Assembly: GCA_017614505.1 (NCBI GenBank)
Contig: JAGABT010000014.1
Location: forward strand, 1 to 64,000
From: Selenomonadaceae bacterium
GTDB lineage: Bacteria > Bacillota > Negativicutes > Selenomonadales > Selenomonadaceae
Direction of reading: 5' to 3'
DNA length: 64,000 bases
Made by a program: the position numbers and the translations under genes. Under the pieces are notes generated by a model. It was not told the DNA's origin and made no database searches. It saw only the letters and a program-made list of their open reading frames with translations. Positions 35,814 to 44,946 of the stretch are shown here, piece by piece. Position 1 is the first letter of the stretch; every line of letters starts with the position of its first letter.

Positions 35814-35845
35814 AGCGGTTGAGCTGGCAGCTTAGCCGCTTTTTT
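35814..35845 (+). terminator. Terminator after tRNA-Leu
   Basis: AGCGG/CCGCT with an inner TGAGCT/AGCTTA pairing forms a long hairpin followed by TTTTT, 14 nt after the tRNA and just ahead of the DUF4127 Shine-Dalgarno. Confidence 0.8.
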
Positions 35846-35862
35846 CGCTAGGAGGAAAAATT

Positions 35863-37449
35863 TTGGCAGCGAGAATTTTTTTGACGGCATTTATGATTTT
35901 GATAATGCTGGCGAACTTCTCGAAGGCGGAGGCAGAAAAAATTCTGTTCGTGCCGCATGACGACCGCCCAATTTCCTGCCAGCAGACAGCTGAAGTTATC
36001 AGGCAGGCAGGCTACGAAATTTTAATGCCGCCAAAAGAACTGCTCGGACTGAAAGGCGCCGATAAGCACCCCGACAAACTCTGGCGCTGGCTGGAGAAAA
36101 ATGCGCCTTCAGCGAATGCCGCGGTTATCTCGGCGGATTCTCTGCTTTACGGCGGCCTGATACCTTCACGCAAGCACGAATTTCCTTCCAAAATTATCGC
36201 CGCCCGCGTCGAAAATTTCAAAACCCTGCGCGAAAAAAATCCCAGTCTCCGGCTGTACGTTTTCGCCTCGCTTATGCGCACGCCCTACACCGGCACAAAA
36301 GGCGATATCGAAGAGCCCGAATACTACGCTGAACACGGCGCGAACATTCACAATTACACCGCGCTCGTCGACAAATCCGAAATTTCCGGCCTAACCGACG
36401 CCGAAAGGACGCAGCTCAAATATTGCAGAGATTCCATTCCCAGCGAAATTCTCAACAACTGGCTGGGACGCCGCGCGAAAAATTTTACCGCTACGAAAAA
36501 GCTGATTGACATGACTTACGACGGGATTATCGATTACCTTGTTGTCGGGCGCGACGATAATTCCGCGCTCAGTCAGACGCATATGGAAAATCGCAAACTG
36601 CTCGTCCGCGCTGAAAGGGACGATTTGACGAAAAATAAATTCCAGTCGCTCGCCGGTATCGACGAATTTAACCTGCTGTTACTGACGCGCGCCGTCAATG
36701 ATATGCGCGGAGATACCCCGAAAATTTTCGTGGGCTACAACACTGGCGCTGGCGGCGGAATGGTGCCGTTCTTTTCCAGCGAGCCGATTGAAAATTCCAT
36801 TGCCGACGCCGCAGCTATCACCGGCAGCCAGCTGGTTGACAGCCCCAGCCGCGCGGATTTTATCCTTCTGGTGAACACCGACCCTAACGGCGCAACTCTC
36901 TGGGCGCATAACCGCAAGCCCGACGGCACGAAAATGGTTCCAAACTATACGCCAAACGCCGGAACGAAATTTTTCGCTGACATGGTTGAACGCTACGTGG
37001 CTCAAGGCTACGCGGTCGGCGTGGCGGATATAAATTACTGCAACGGCTCTGACAACGCGCTCATGAAAATTCTGCACGATGAAAATCTTTTGTACAAACT
37101 CAAATCCTACTCCGGCTGGAATACCGCTACGAACTCCACCGGTTTCGCGCTGGCGACTGGAATTTTGGCGATTCATATGGATTCTGACGCTAAGGACAGA
37201 CTTTTGACGCGGCGATACCTTGACGACTGGGCGTACCAGGCGAACATTCGCACAATCGTCGGCTGCCAGCTTGACCCCGTGCATTACTATCAGTTCGACG
37301 GCGAACGCGCGTGGGTTGAGTCGGAGGAAACGCGGCTCATGCGTGAATTTGCGCAAAAAAATTTGCCGCCCTTTGATTATCTGAGCGGCTTGAAAGTTTC
37401 CAACCCGTGGAACAGAATGTTCGAATGCGAAATTACGTTTTCAGATTAA
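35863..37449 (+). CDS. Secreted DUF4127 family protein
   Basis: This is a 528-residue exported protein of the DUF4127 family, of unknown enzymatic role. TTG 35863 has GGAGG 7 nt upstream. A signal peptide is present (hydrophobic IFLTAFMILIMLANFSKAEA). The mature start ILFVPHDDRPISCQQ and later ADSLLYGGLIPSRKHE, VGRDDNSALSQTH and GYNTGAGGGMVP match the family's conserved segments, whose His/Asp-rich motifs suggest a metal-dependent hydrolase. It is monocistronic: the tRNA terminator lies before it and a hairpin repeat/terminator starts at its stop. Confidence 0.87.
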   Translation: MAARIFLTAFMILIMLANFSKAEAEKILFVPHDDRPISCQQTAEVIRQAGYEILMPPKELLGLKGADKHPDKLWRWLEKNAPSANAAVISADSLLYGGLIPSRKHEFPSKIIAARVENFKTLREKNPSLRLYVFASLMRTPYTGTKGDIEEPEYYAEHGANIHNYTALVDKSEISGLTDAERTQLKYCRDSIPSEILNNWLGRRAKNFTATKKLIDMTYDGIIDYLVVGRDDNSALSQTHMENRKLLVRAERDDLTKNKFQSLAGIDEFNLLLLTRAVNDMRGDTPKIFVGYNTGAGGGMVPFFSSEPIENSIADAAAITGSQLVDSPSRADFILLVNTDPNGATLWAHNRKPDGTKMVPNYTPNAGTKFFADMVERYVAQGYAVGVADINYCNGSDNALMKILHDENLLYKLKSYSGWNTATNSTGFALATGILAIHMDSDAKDRLLTRRYLDDWAYQANIRTIVGCQLDPVHYYQFDGERAWVESEETRLMREFAQKNLPPFDYLSGLKVSNPWNRMFECEITFSD

Positions 37450-37555
37450 CTAACTTTCTTTCTGTGGAGAAAGAAAGTTACAAAGAAAGCCAGCCCGCTG
37501 CATTCGCATCCGGCGAATGGCGCGGGCGACCGCCCGTCCATGGGCGGTCTTTAAT
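37449..37555 (+). repeat. Composite 3'-UTR hairpin repeat with terminator, copy 2
   Basis: This begins at the DUF4127 stop codon. It contains the CTTTCTTT/AAAGAAAG hairpin, AAAGAAA, a CCCGC...GCGGG hairpin around GCATCC, and GACCGCCC/GGGCGGTC with loop GTCCAT followed by TTTAAT. Stem bases differ from the 259-369 copy in a pair-preserving way, while the loops GCATCC and GTCCAT are the same. It is likely also a terminator. Confidence 0.7.
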
Positions 37556-37560
37556 ACGAT

Positions 37561-37923
37561 TTATCTGCCGAGCGTATCCCACTGCACTTCGCTGAAATAA
37601 ATCACGGTCACAACGTCTTCGGGCGTAATGCGGCGCTTGTAAATTTCCTCGAAATCCTGAATGAGCTCCTCCTTGCTGTTGATGTCGGGATTCTGGTGGT
37701 CGAGGTCGATTGAGCTGAGCGTGCCCATGGTCTTGACGCGAACCTTGTCGATGAAGGCGCGGTACAGAAATTCCTTGGCTTCGCCGAGCTTGCCGACGGT
37801 TATCCACACGACGGAGCTTTCGGGGTAGAGCGCAGAAACGTCGCCGAGCCGGACGGTGCAGTTCTTACTGCGCGCCATCAGCATTTCGCGATGCTTTTTC
37901 GCCTGAAAATTTAATGCCATCAT
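37561..37923 (-). CDS. Conserved hypothetical protein, possibly PUA/ASCH-like
   Basis: This 120-residue cytosolic protein is of unrecognised function. ATG 37923 has GGAGTG 7 nt upstream. The sequence alternates short strands (NCTVRLGDV, VVWITVGKLG) with a basic FIDKVRVKTMGTLS segment and an acidic helical part (KEELIQDFEEIYKRR), followed by the strand VVTVIYFSEV. This size and pattern recall PUA/ASCH-fold RNA-binding proteins, but the match is weak and only a suggestion. It sits 15 bp after the aminotransferase start side, i.e. just downstream of that gene on the same strand... its upstream neighbour ends at 37939 reading away, so the two may be one operon. Confidence 0.6.
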   Translation of the reverse strand: MMALNFQAKKHREMLMARSKNCTVRLGDVSALYPESSVVWITVGKLGEAKEFLYRAFIDKVRVKTMGTLSSIDLDHQNPDINSKEELIQDFEEIYKRRITPEDVVTVIYFSEVQWDTLGR

Positions 37924-37938
37924 GGTAAATCACTCCAA

Positions 37939-39123
37939 TTATTTTTTGTACTCCGCCGCCAGTTTTTTGAACAGCGGCAGGGAACGTTCAATCGTTTCGG
38001 TTTTAATGCAGTACGCCGCGCGGAAATATCCTGCGCAGCCGAAATCCGCGCCTGGCACTAAGAGCAAATCGTATTTCTTAGCGCGTTCGCAGAAAGCGTA
38101 ATCGTCGTCTTCCAGCGCCTTCGGGAAAAGGTAAAAGGCGCCCTGAGGCTTGACGCATTCAAAGCCGGCGTCGATTAAACCTTCATACAGGAGTTTCGCG
38201 TTGCGCTCGTAAATCGAAATGTCGGACGGCTTACCGGCGCATTTGGCAACGACCAGCTGCCACAAGCTCGGAGCGTTAACGTGCGTCAGAACTCTGGCGG
38301 CGCCTGCAATCGCGCCAAAAATTTTCCCGAAATCAGCAACAGAATCAGGCACGACGATATAACCAATGCGTTCGCCTGGCAGGGAAAAAGATTTGCTGTA
38401 GGAATAGCAGACCAGCGTATTTGCGTAGAAATTCGGCACGTAAGGCACGTCGACGCCGTAAGCAATTTCGCGGTATGGCTCGTCAGAAATTATAAAAATT
38501 TCGTGATCGAACTCGCTGGACTTTTCGCTGAGAATCTGCGCGAGGGTTTTAATCGTAGCCTCGGAATAAACCGCGCCGCTGGGATTGTTCGGCGAATTTA
38601 TGATGACGGCTTTAGTCGCAGGCGTGAGCATTTTTCTGAAGGCGTCGAAATTAATCTGCCAGTCAGCGGGCTGGGCGGGAACGACGTTCAGTTTAGCGCC
38701 GACAGATTCGACGAAAACTTTGTATTCGGGAAAGTACGGCGCGAAGGTTATGAACTCGTCGCCTTCCTCAGCGAGCGCCTTGAAACAGATTGTGATAGCG
38801 GCGGCGGCACCGGCGGTTATGAAAAGATTTTTTCCGGCGAAATTCGTACCGAAACGCGCGTTGAGGCTCTGCGCTAAAGTTTCGCGAACTTGCGGGTTGC
38901 CTGGCGCAACGGTGTAGCCGTGAACTGCGGAAGGTTCGTAAGTTTGCAGAATTTCTATGGCGGCGTCGCGGACGAAATCGGGCGTTGGAACGTTGGGGTT
39001 GCCAAGGCTGAAATCGAAAATATTTTCTTCGCCGACCTGAGCCGCGCGCATTCTGCCAAATTCAAAAATCGTACGAATTGTAGACTTTTTTGTACCGAGC
39101 TCGTACATTTTGGCGGAGACCAT
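37939..39123 (-). CDS. Class I/II PLP-dependent aminotransferase
   Basis: This 394-residue cytosolic fold-type I aminotransferase is of the aspartate/aromatic group. ATG 39123 follows AGAGGTGAT; the GTG at 39135 lies within that Shine-Dalgarno. Visible motifs are FSLGNPNVPTPD at the N-terminus, AAAAITICFKAL, the substrate loop NSPNNPSGAVYSE, and the PLP lysine in CYSYSKSFSLPGERIGYI near residues 235-252. The amino acid substrate is not evident. An extended -10 (TG-G-TAAGAT on the minus strand near 39153-39160) lies upstream. The small 37561-37923 gene follows 15 bp after its stop and is probably co-transcribed. Confidence 0.92.
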   Translation of the reverse strand: MVSAKMYELGTKKSTIRTIFEFGRMRAAQVGEENIFDFSLGNPNVPTPDFVRDAAIEILQTYEPSAVHGYTVAPGNPQVRETLAQSLNARFGTNFAGKNLFITAGAAAAITICFKALAEEGDEFITFAPYFPEYKVFVESVGAKLNVVPAQPADWQINFDAFRKMLTPATKAVIINSPNNPSGAVYSEATIKTLAQILSEKSSEFDHEIFIISDEPYREIAYGVDVPYVPNFYANTLVCYSYSKSFSLPGERIGYIVVPDSVADFGKIFGAIAGAARVLTHVNAPSLWQLVVAKCAGKPSDISIYERNAKLLYEGLIDAGFECVKPQGAFYLFPKALEDDDYAFCERAKKYDLLLVPGADFGCAGYFRAAYCIKTETIERSLPLFKKLAAEYKK

Positions 39124-39247
39124 TTTAAAAATCACCTCTGAATTTTTTTGTATCTTACCACAGGCGTCAAGATTTTTAAAGCGGGCGGAAAAATTTCTGC
39201 AGGAAATATCGGCGGCGAATATAATTTAACTGGTAGAGGTGATTTGA

Positions 39248-40087
39248 ATGGCGGAAAAAGTGCAAAACAGCGACACAGTGCGAATATACATGCAGGAAAT
39301 CCGAAGCATACCACTGTTGACGGCGCAGCAGGAACGGGCGCTCGCAAAGAGTATGCTGGAAGGCGACGCCGACGCCAGACAAAAATTGATTGAAGCCAAT
39401 CTGCGCCTCGTGGTGAGCATTGCGAAAAAGTACATGGGGCGCGGCGTAGATTTTTTGGACATGATACAGGAAGGGAATTTGGGGCTGATACGGGCGGTGG
39501 ATAAGTTTGATTATCGGCGGGGATATAAATTTTCGACGTATGCGACGTGGTGGATACGGCAGGCGGTGATGAACATTGTGTACGGGCATTCGCGGCTGAT
39601 TCGTCTGCCGAAGGAGCAGGTTGAAAACATGAATGAAATGTCGCGGGTGCAGCACCAGCTTTTTCAGGAACACCTGCGCGAGCCGACGGTTGAAGAAATT
39701 GCGGAGCGAATGCGCGTACCTGTCGAAAAAGTGCGGGATTTGATGCGATTATCGGCGGACTCAATTTCGCTGGAGACGGCGATTGGCGAAGATTCGGAGC
39801 TGGCGGATTTTGTCATGGATGATGATTCGCCGTCGACGGAAGAGCTGGTCGAGACGCAGATTTTGAAAGAGCAAATTGCAAATGCGCTGGTACCGCTGAC
39901 GCCGCGCGAAAAGCAGGTTTTAACTTTGCGCTACGGGCTGGAAGATGATACGTTCCGCACGCTGGACGAAGTTGGAAAAAAATTTGGCTTGACGCGGGAG
40001 CGCATTCGGCAGATTGAATTTGGCGCGCTGAAAAAGCTGCGGCTGCCGGAAGTCAGCGATGGGCTTAAAGATTTTTATGAGGAGTGA
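39248..40087 (+). CDS. RpoD-family sigma factor (group 2-like)
   Basis: This is a 279-residue sigma-70 factor with regions 1.2 ([10 protein letters not shown]), 2 ([38 protein letters not shown] and [12 protein letters not shown]), 3 ([10 protein letters not shown]) and 4 ([15 protein letters not shown]...[19 protein letters not shown]). It lacks the long region 1.1 and the non-conserved insert of housekeeping sigma A, so it looks like a group 2 alternative factor able to read similar -35/-10 promoters. AGAGGTGA lies 5 nt before the ATG. A secreted protein follows within 5 bp. No anti-sigma gene is adjacent. Confidence 0.9.
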   Translation: MAEKVQNSDTVRIYMQEIRSIPLLTAQQERALAKSMLEGDADARQKLIEANLRLVVSIAKKYMGRGVDFLDMIQEGNLGLIRAVDKFDYRRGYKFSTYATWWIRQAVMNIVYGHSRLIRLPKEQVENMNEMSRVQHQLFQEHLREPTVEEIAERMRVPVEKVRDLMRLSADSISLETAIGEDSELADFVMDDDSPSTEELVETQILKEQIANALVPLTPREKQVLTLRYGLEDDTFRTLDEVGKKFGLTRERIRQIEFGALKKLRLPEVSDGLKDFYEE

Positions 40088-40092
40088 GTTTT

Positions 40093-40659
40093 ATGAGTGT
40101 GAAAAAAATTTTAGCGGCGGTAGTTTGCCTGGCAATGGCACTGGGATTTTCGGTCAGCAGTGCGGCGGAATTTCCGGTTGAGGACTTCGATGCCGCCGGA
40201 ATTTATTCTGATTTGGAAACTGGCACGAGAAGCGATAAAACGCGGTTCACCGTGAAAAATTTCCGCAGGGAGACTTCAATGGACTCAACCGATCCAGTTT
40301 CAAAAACCTGGGTGTGTGACTTCGTTGAAAAATCCACGGGAAATTCCGACGCGAAAATCGCCTTGGTCACAAACGAGAACGACCGCGTTGTCAGCATTAT
40401 GGTTGTCAGCAAGCTTGATGCGGCGAGCAGCAATGAAAATCTGGCTGAGGCGCTGATTACTTTTTCTTTCGCCATGACAGCTTATTTTGGTCTGACTGAA
40501 ACTGAACTGCAGGAAATGGCGGTGGCTTTCATGACAAATCCGTCCGCCGGCAAGTGGAGCCACTGGGACAGCGCGCATAAAAAATGCGTCCACGTTATTT
40601 CTGGCATGGAAAAAGCCGTTGTGGGCTTCGTGATTTACGCCACGGACAGCGAAGATTGA
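40093..40659 (+). CDS. Secreted protein of unknown function
   Basis: This 188-residue protein has a clear signal peptide (VKKILAAVVCLAMALGFSVSSAA, cleavage near residue 22). The mature part is mixed alpha/beta with no recognised domain. It has one Cys pair candidate (WVCDF and KKCVHV). ATG 40093 is chosen with GAGGAGTGA upstream; the GTG at 40084 overlaps the sigma factor stop. It lies 5 bp after the sigma gene and 16 bp before a nitroreductase, so the three are probably one transcript ending at the 41222 terminator. Confidence 0.72.
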   Translation: MSVKKILAAVVCLAMALGFSVSSAAEFPVEDFDAAGIYSDLETGTRSDKTRFTVKNFRRETSMDSTDPVSKTWVCDFVEKSTGNSDAKIALVTNENDRVVSIMVVSKLDAASSNENLAEALITFSFAMTAYFGLTETELQEMAVAFMTNPSAGKWSHWDSAHKKCVHVISGMEKAVVGFVIYATDSED

Positions 40660-40675
40660 TTTGGGGTGGTTGCTA

Positions 40676-41203
40676 ATGGAAAATTTACTGGAACTTATGC
40701 TTACGCGGCGGAGCGTGCGGCAGTACACGGGCGAAAAAATTCCCGCCGAATCGCTGAAAAAAATCGTGAGCGCGGCGTTACTGGCGCCTTCGGGGCATTC
40801 AAAGTACCCGTGCGAATTTATCGTCGTGCAGGATTCTGAGACGCTGGAAAAAATGTCGCACTGCCGCGTTGGCGTAGCGAAAATGCTGGCGGGAGCGGCG
40901 GCGGCTGTTGTAGTGGTTGCTGACCGCGAAAAATCTGACACGATTATCGAAGATTGCTCGGTTGCTATGATGAACATGGAACTCATGGCGTGGAGCCTCG
41001 GAATTGGCAACTGCTGGATTCAGATACGCGGGCGCGAGGCGGAAAACGGTTCGACGAGCGAAGAATATCTGCGCGAAATTTTGAACTTCCCAGAGAACTT
41101 TGCGTGCCAGTCAGTTTTATCTTTAGGCGTACCGGCGAAACCGCCGCGTCCGCGCGAACTCGACAAGCTCAACTTCGGAAAAATTCACGACGAAAAATTT
41201 TAA
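40676..41203 (+). CDS. Nitroreductase family protein
   Basis: This 175-residue FMN-dependent oxidoreductase is of the small nitroreductase type. ATG 40676 has GGGGTGG 6 nt upstream. The N-terminal LLELMLTRRSVRQYTGEKIP holds the Arg-Ser-Arg FMN phosphate contacts, and SGHSKYPCEFIVVQD, GIGNCWIQIRG and VLSLGVPAKPPRP follow the family order. It probably reduces quinones, nitro or flavin-like substrates with NAD(P)H. It is the last gene of the sigma-factor transcript. Confidence 0.88.
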   Translation: MENLLELMLTRRSVRQYTGEKIPAESLKKIVSAALLAPSGHSKYPCEFIVVQDSETLEKMSHCRVGVAKMLAGAAAAVVVVADREKSDTIIEDCSVAMMNMELMAWSLGIGNCWIQIRGREAENGSTSEEYLREILNFPENFACQSVLSLGVPAKPPRPRELDKLNFGKIHDEKF

Positions 41204-41221
41204 AGCTTAACGCTTGCAAAA

Positions 41222-41257
41222 AAATAAAGCGCGGTACGAACTGCCGCGCCATTTTTA
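41222..41257. terminator. Bidirectional terminator
   Basis: GCGCGG (41229-41234) and CCGCGC (41244-41249) form a GC stem. It is flanked by ATTTTTATTT on the plus side and an A-run on the other, so it can end both the nitroreductase and the metQ transcripts, which converge here. Confidence 0.82.
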
Positions 41258-41277
41258 TTTGCGGGGAAAATTTCAGC

Positions 41278-42108
41278 TTAGAACGCCGGAACGATAGCGC
41301 CCTTGTATTTTTCGTTGATGAAATTTTTAACCTTGTCGGAGCGAATGGTTTCGAGCAGCGCCTTAATTTCGGGGCGGTTCTCGTCGCCGTCACGCACGGT
41401 GATAATGTTGACGTACGGCGAAGTTTTGTCCTCCATGAACAGCGCGTCATTTATCGGGTTCAGATTGGCGTTCATGGCGAAATTTGTGTTGATAACGGAA
41501 ATGTCAACGTCGTCGAGCGTGCGAGGGAGCTGCGCGGCTTCAATTTCCTGAATCGTCAAATCGTTGTGGTTGCTGATAATGTCCTGAACTGTCGCCATTT
41601 CGCTGACGCCGTCGCGCAGGGTGATAACGCCGGCTTTGTGCAGGAGCAGCAGCGCACGTCCGCCGTTAGTGGCGTCATTCGGAATGGAAACGGTGCCGCC
41701 GAAAGGAATTTCGTCCAGTTTTTTAATTTTCGTGGAGTAAATCCCCATTGGTTCGACGTGGACGCCGCCCGCGTTTTTGAGTTTCATCTCGGTATGTTCC
41801 TTGACGAAATCGTTCAGGTAGGGCTCGTGCTGGAAGAAGTTGGCGTCCAGTTCCTTATCGTTGAGCGCGATATTCGGCTGAACGTAGTCATTGAACTCCA
41901 CAATTTCGAGCGTGACGCCTTTTTCAGCAAGGTCGGGCTTAATTTCTGCGAGAATTTCAGAATGCGGGACGGGCGTTGCACCAATTTTTATAGTGGCGTT
42001 GAGTTTGTCGCCGCCGCTCGGAGCCGGAGTATCGCCGCCTCCGCCGCCGCAGCCGCTGAGCAAAAGCGTCGCCGCCAGTCCTAACATTGCCCAAAAACTT
42101 TTTTTCAT
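41278..42108 (-). CDS. metQ: Methionine-binding lipoprotein MetQ
   Basis: This substrate-binding lipoprotein belongs to the MetNIQ ABC importer for D/L-methionine. It has 276 residues with lipobox LLSGC at residues 16-20, followed by a Gly-rich linker. The NlpA/MetQ family pattern is clear: KIGATPVPHSEIL, VEFNDYVQPN, DANFFQHEPYLNDF and SIPNDATNGGRALLLL. It would be anchored on the periplasmic side of the inner membrane. It is the last gene of the met operon, separated from metI by a glucosidase gene. Confidence 0.95.
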   Translation of the reverse strand: MKKSFWAMLGLAATLLLSGCGGGGGDTPAPSGGDKLNATIKIGATPVPHSEILAEIKPDLAEKGVTLEIVEFNDYVQPNIALNDKELDANFFQHEPYLNDFVKEHTEMKLKNAGGVHVEPMGIYSTKIKKLDEIPFGGTVSIPNDATNGGRALLLLHKAGVITLRDGVSEMATVQDIISNHNDLTIQEIEAAQLPRTLDDVDISVINTNFAMNANLNPINDALFMEDKTSPYVNIITVRDGDENRPEIKALLETIRSDKVKNFINEKYKGAIVPAF

Positions 42109-42123
42109 GAGTAAAACCTCCTG

Positions 42124-43857
42124 TTAGCCAAAAAATTTTATTTCAAGCGGCTTCAAATCCTCTGACTTTCTGCCGATTAAAATCTTTTTGCCGTGGAACT
42201 CCGCAGGCAGCGGAATATTTTTCGTCGAGAAATTTACCACAGTGGTAATGGATTTGCTGCCGAGAGTGCGCGAAAATGCAAAAATATTTTCGTCGTCCGG
42301 CAGCAGAAGTTCAAAATCGCCGGAAATTAATTCTTCGTGCGTCGCGCGGAATTTTGCCAGCTTCCTGTACCACGCCAGCACCGAATCGGAATTTTTTTCC
42401 TCAGCGGCGGCGTTGAGCGTTTTAAAATTTTCATTGACTGGCAGCCACGGCGTACCGCTGGAAAATCCGGCGTTCTTCTTATCGTTCCACTGCATTGGCG
42501 TGCGGGCGTTGTCGCGGCTGAAAAAGTGCACGAACTCCAGCGCCTGTTCCGGCGTGTAGCCTTCATTCAGCGCGAACTCGTACTGCGCGTGCGAAGAAAT
42601 ATCGTTGTACGCGTCAATCGAATCCCACGCGACGTTTGTACAGCCGAGCTCCTGCCCCTCGTAAATGAACGGCGTCCCTCTAAGCGTCAGCAGAATCGCC
42701 GCCATAGCCTTTGCCGCGTCGACGGGATTGGCGTCTTTCGGGAAAAAATAATTCACGCAGCGAGGGCGGTCGTGATTCTCGAAAAAGACAGGACACCAGC
42801 CGTTAGTTCGCGTCGCCGCCTGACTGTCGCTCAAAGCCTTTTTCAGCTCGGTAAGTTTCCACGGAGTCGGGCGGCAAAAAATTTCGCCATTCTTCAGCGG
42901 TAAAAGCACGTGGCTGAACTCAAACAGCATGTCGAAAACGCCGTTTGCCCCAACCCACTGATTCAGCTCGTCCGCCGCCACGCCGTTAGCCTCGCCGACC
43001 GTGAAAATATCGTGCCCGTCGAAAACCTTGCGCTTGAACTCGTGCAGAAAATCCAGAATCCCGCGCGTATTCGCAGTCAGCGGGTGAATGTGCGATAAAC
43101 CATCCTTGCCGTCCGGCGCGCCGTCCACAAATTCCGCCGGCTTTTTAATGTAGGTTATCGCGTCGATTCTGAAGCCGCCAACGCCTTTATCCAGCCAGAA
43201 ATTCGCCGCGTCGTACAGCGCCTGCCGCACGGCTGGATTTTCCCAGTTCAAATCCGGCTGTTCCTTCGCGAAAGTGTGCAGATAAAATTGCCCGCGCTCC
43301 TCGCACCACGTCCACGCACTGCCGCCGAAAATGCTCCGCCAGTTCGTAGGCGCCGAGCCGTCCGCCTTAGCGTCACGCCAGATATACCAGTCCGCCTTAG
43401 GATTATTCCGGCTGGACTTCGACTCCAGAAACCACGCGTGCTTGTCCGAGCTGTGATTGTAAACCAAATCCATGACGATTTTAATCCCGCGCTTTTTGCC
43501 TTCGGAAATCAGTCTGTCGAAATCCGCCATCGTGCCGTAAGCGGGGTCAATCGCCGTGTAATCCGAAATGTCGTAGCCGTTGTCGACCATGGGCGAAGGG
43601 TAAACCGGCGTAAGCCAAATCGCGCCAACGCCCAGCTTTTTCAGATAGTCAAGGTGCGCGGTAATGCCGTTCAAATCGCCGGTGCCGCTGCCCGTCGTGT
43701 CCGCAAAACTTTTCGGGTAAATCTGGTAGACAATCGTCCTCTGCCACCACTTCAAATTTTCCGCCGCCATAACTTTGCCTCCAAAAATTTCAACAGGATT
43801 GAGATAAAAACCGGCAGTCACCGCCGCCGCAGTTTTGATAAAATTCCGCCTGTTCAT
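42124..43857 (-). CDS. Tat-targeted GH13 alpha-glucosidase
   Basis: This 577-residue glycoside hydrolase family 13 enzyme is of the oligo-1,6-/alpha-glucosidase type. ATG 43857 overlaps the metI stop (ATGA), with GGAGG about 11 nt upstream. A twin-arginine signal (NRRNFIKTAAAVTAG) precedes the catalytic barrel: WWQRTIVYQIYPKSF, DLVYNHSSDKH, nucleophile Asp232 in GFRIDAITY, acid Glu289 in VGEANG, and ENHDRPR. Most relatives are cytosolic; this one should be exported folded, into the periplasm. It lies inside the methionine ABC operon, whose first gene is a Tat subunit. Confidence 0.9.
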   Translation of the reverse strand: MNRRNFIKTAAAVTAGFYLNPVEIFGGKVMAAENLKWWQRTIVYQIYPKSFADTTGSGTGDLNGITAHLDYLKKLGVGAIWLTPVYPSPMVDNGYDISDYTAIDPAYGTMADFDRLISEGKKRGIKIVMDLVYNHSSDKHAWFLESKSSRNNPKADWYIWRDAKADGSAPTNWRSIFGGSAWTWCEERGQFYLHTFAKEQPDLNWENPAVRQALYDAANFWLDKGVGGFRIDAITYIKKPAEFVDGAPDGKDGLSHIHPLTANTRGILDFLHEFKRKVFDGHDIFTVGEANGVAADELNQWVGANGVFDMLFEFSHVLLPLKNGEIFCRPTPWKLTELKKALSDSQAATRTNGWCPVFFENHDRPRCVNYFFPKDANPVDAAKAMAAILLTLRGTPFIYEGQELGCTNVAWDSIDAYNDISSHAQYEFALNEGYTPEQALEFVHFFSRDNARTPMQWNDKKNAGFSSGTPWLPVNENFKTLNAAAEEKNSDSVLAWYRKLAKFRATHEELISGDFELLLPDDENIFAFSRTLGSKSITTVVNFSTKNIPLPAEFHGKKILIGRKSEDLKPLEIKFFG

Positions 43858-44507
43858 CGTTTGTTCAGCCTCCGAGCGAGTGCGTTGCCGCAAAACTGTA
43901 CCGCCTGCACCAAAACTATCAGCACGACGACCGTCGCCAGCATGACTTCCGGTCTGAATCTTTGATAGCCGTAGCGTATCGCCAAATCTCCCAGTCCGCC
44001 GCCGCCTATCGCTCCCGCCATTGCCGATTCGCCAACCAGCGCGATTATGACCGTTGTCAGCTGCGCCACGATTGACGGCAAGGCTTCTGGCAGTAAAACT
44101 TTTGTGATAATCTGCGCGGGCGTTGCGCCCATGGATAAAGCCGCTTCGACTAAGCCAGCCGGTACTTCCTTCAGCGAAGTTTCGACCTGCCGCCCGATAA
44201 ACGGTATCGACGCCACGACCAGCGGGACTATCGCCGCCGTCGTTCCTATCGCGCTGCCGACGAGAAATCTTGTCAGCGGGATTATCGCTACCATTAAAAT
44301 TATGAATGGGATTGAGCGCACGGCGTTGACGACTGAGCCGATTGTTTTGTTGAGCGGCGCGTTTTCCAGGATTTTTCCTTTTTCCGTCGTGTGGAGCAAA
44401 ACGCCCAGCGGCACGCCGACCGCCGACGCTATCGCCATTGAGACGACGACCATGTAAACCGTTTCGCCGAGAGCTTTGGTTAACAGAGGAATTATTTCTG
44501 CCAACAA
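43854..44507 (-). CDS. metI: Methionine ABC transporter permease MetI
   Basis: This inner-membrane permease has 217 residues and about five membrane helices. The EAA loop region reads VEAALSMGATPAQIITKVLLPEA, typical of MetI. The start is one of two adjacent TTG codons (44507 or 44504) after AGGTGA. Its stop overlaps the GH13 start. A 135-residue secreted protein separates it from metN, which is not the usual arrangement. Confidence 0.95.
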   Translation of the reverse strand: MLAEIIPLLTKALGETVYMVVVSMAIASAVGVPLGVLLHTTEKGKILENAPLNKTIGSVVNAVRSIPFIILMVAIIPLTRFLVGSAIGTTAAIVPLVVASIPFIGRQVETSLKEVPAGLVEAALSMGATPAQIITKVLLPEALPSIVAQLTTVIIALVGESAMAGAIGGGGLGDLAIRYGYQRFRPEVMLATVVVLIVLVQAVQFCGNALARRLNKR

Positions 44508-44526
44508 AATTCACCTGCCGAAAATT

Positions 44527-44934
44527 TTATTCTTCGCCGTATGTGATACCAGGAGCCGTCTGAATTTTAAGTTCCGAGCCCGTTTGTTTAATCAAAACGT
44601 GAACGGGCGTATCAAGTTCAAATTGAAAAACGGGAACATCTTTGTCGGGGTGAATAAGCCCCCAGATCATCACGTCGTCGCCTTGTTGCCTGCCGTCAAT
44701 AATCTCAAAGCCGCTATCAATCATCAACTGAGAGTATTGATTGAAATAACGCGTTGCGTTGCCGTCTTTGCAAGTGTATTCGTAAAAACCCGCAGAATTT
44801 TCGTCGGCGTGAACTGCCTTCACGAGCACAATGTTTGACGAAATTTGTCTGATGTCGGGCACGTCCGCCGCAGAAACGATTTGCGGAATTGCCAACACAA
44901 ACACGGCGACCAATGCCAAGAAAAATTTTTTCAC
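44527..44934 (-). CDS. Small secreted protein between metN and metI
   Basis: This 135-residue exported protein is of unknown family. The signal peptide is KKFFLALVAVFVLAIPQIVSAA, cleaved near residue 22. The mature part of about 113 residues is predicted beta-rich, with one Cys (YTCKDGN) and an aromatic-rich middle. It lies 12 bp after metN and 19 bp before metI, so it belongs to the met operon. It could be an extra periplasmic component, which is inference from position. Confidence 0.72.
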   Translation of the reverse strand: MKKFFLALVAVFVLAIPQIVSAADVPDIRQISSNIVLVKAVHADENSAGFYEYTCKDGNATRYFNQYSQLMIDSGFEIIDGRQQGDDVMIWGLIHPDKDVPVFQFELDTPVHVLIKQTGSELKIQTAPGITYGEE

Positions 44935-44946
44935 GGTAATAACCTC

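Noticed and set aside
43858..44514. N-terminal extension of the GH13 frame to 796 codons
   Set aside because: The extra part is Arg/Gly-rich nonsense overlapping metI; the RR signal at 43857 and the overlap with the metI stop define the real start.
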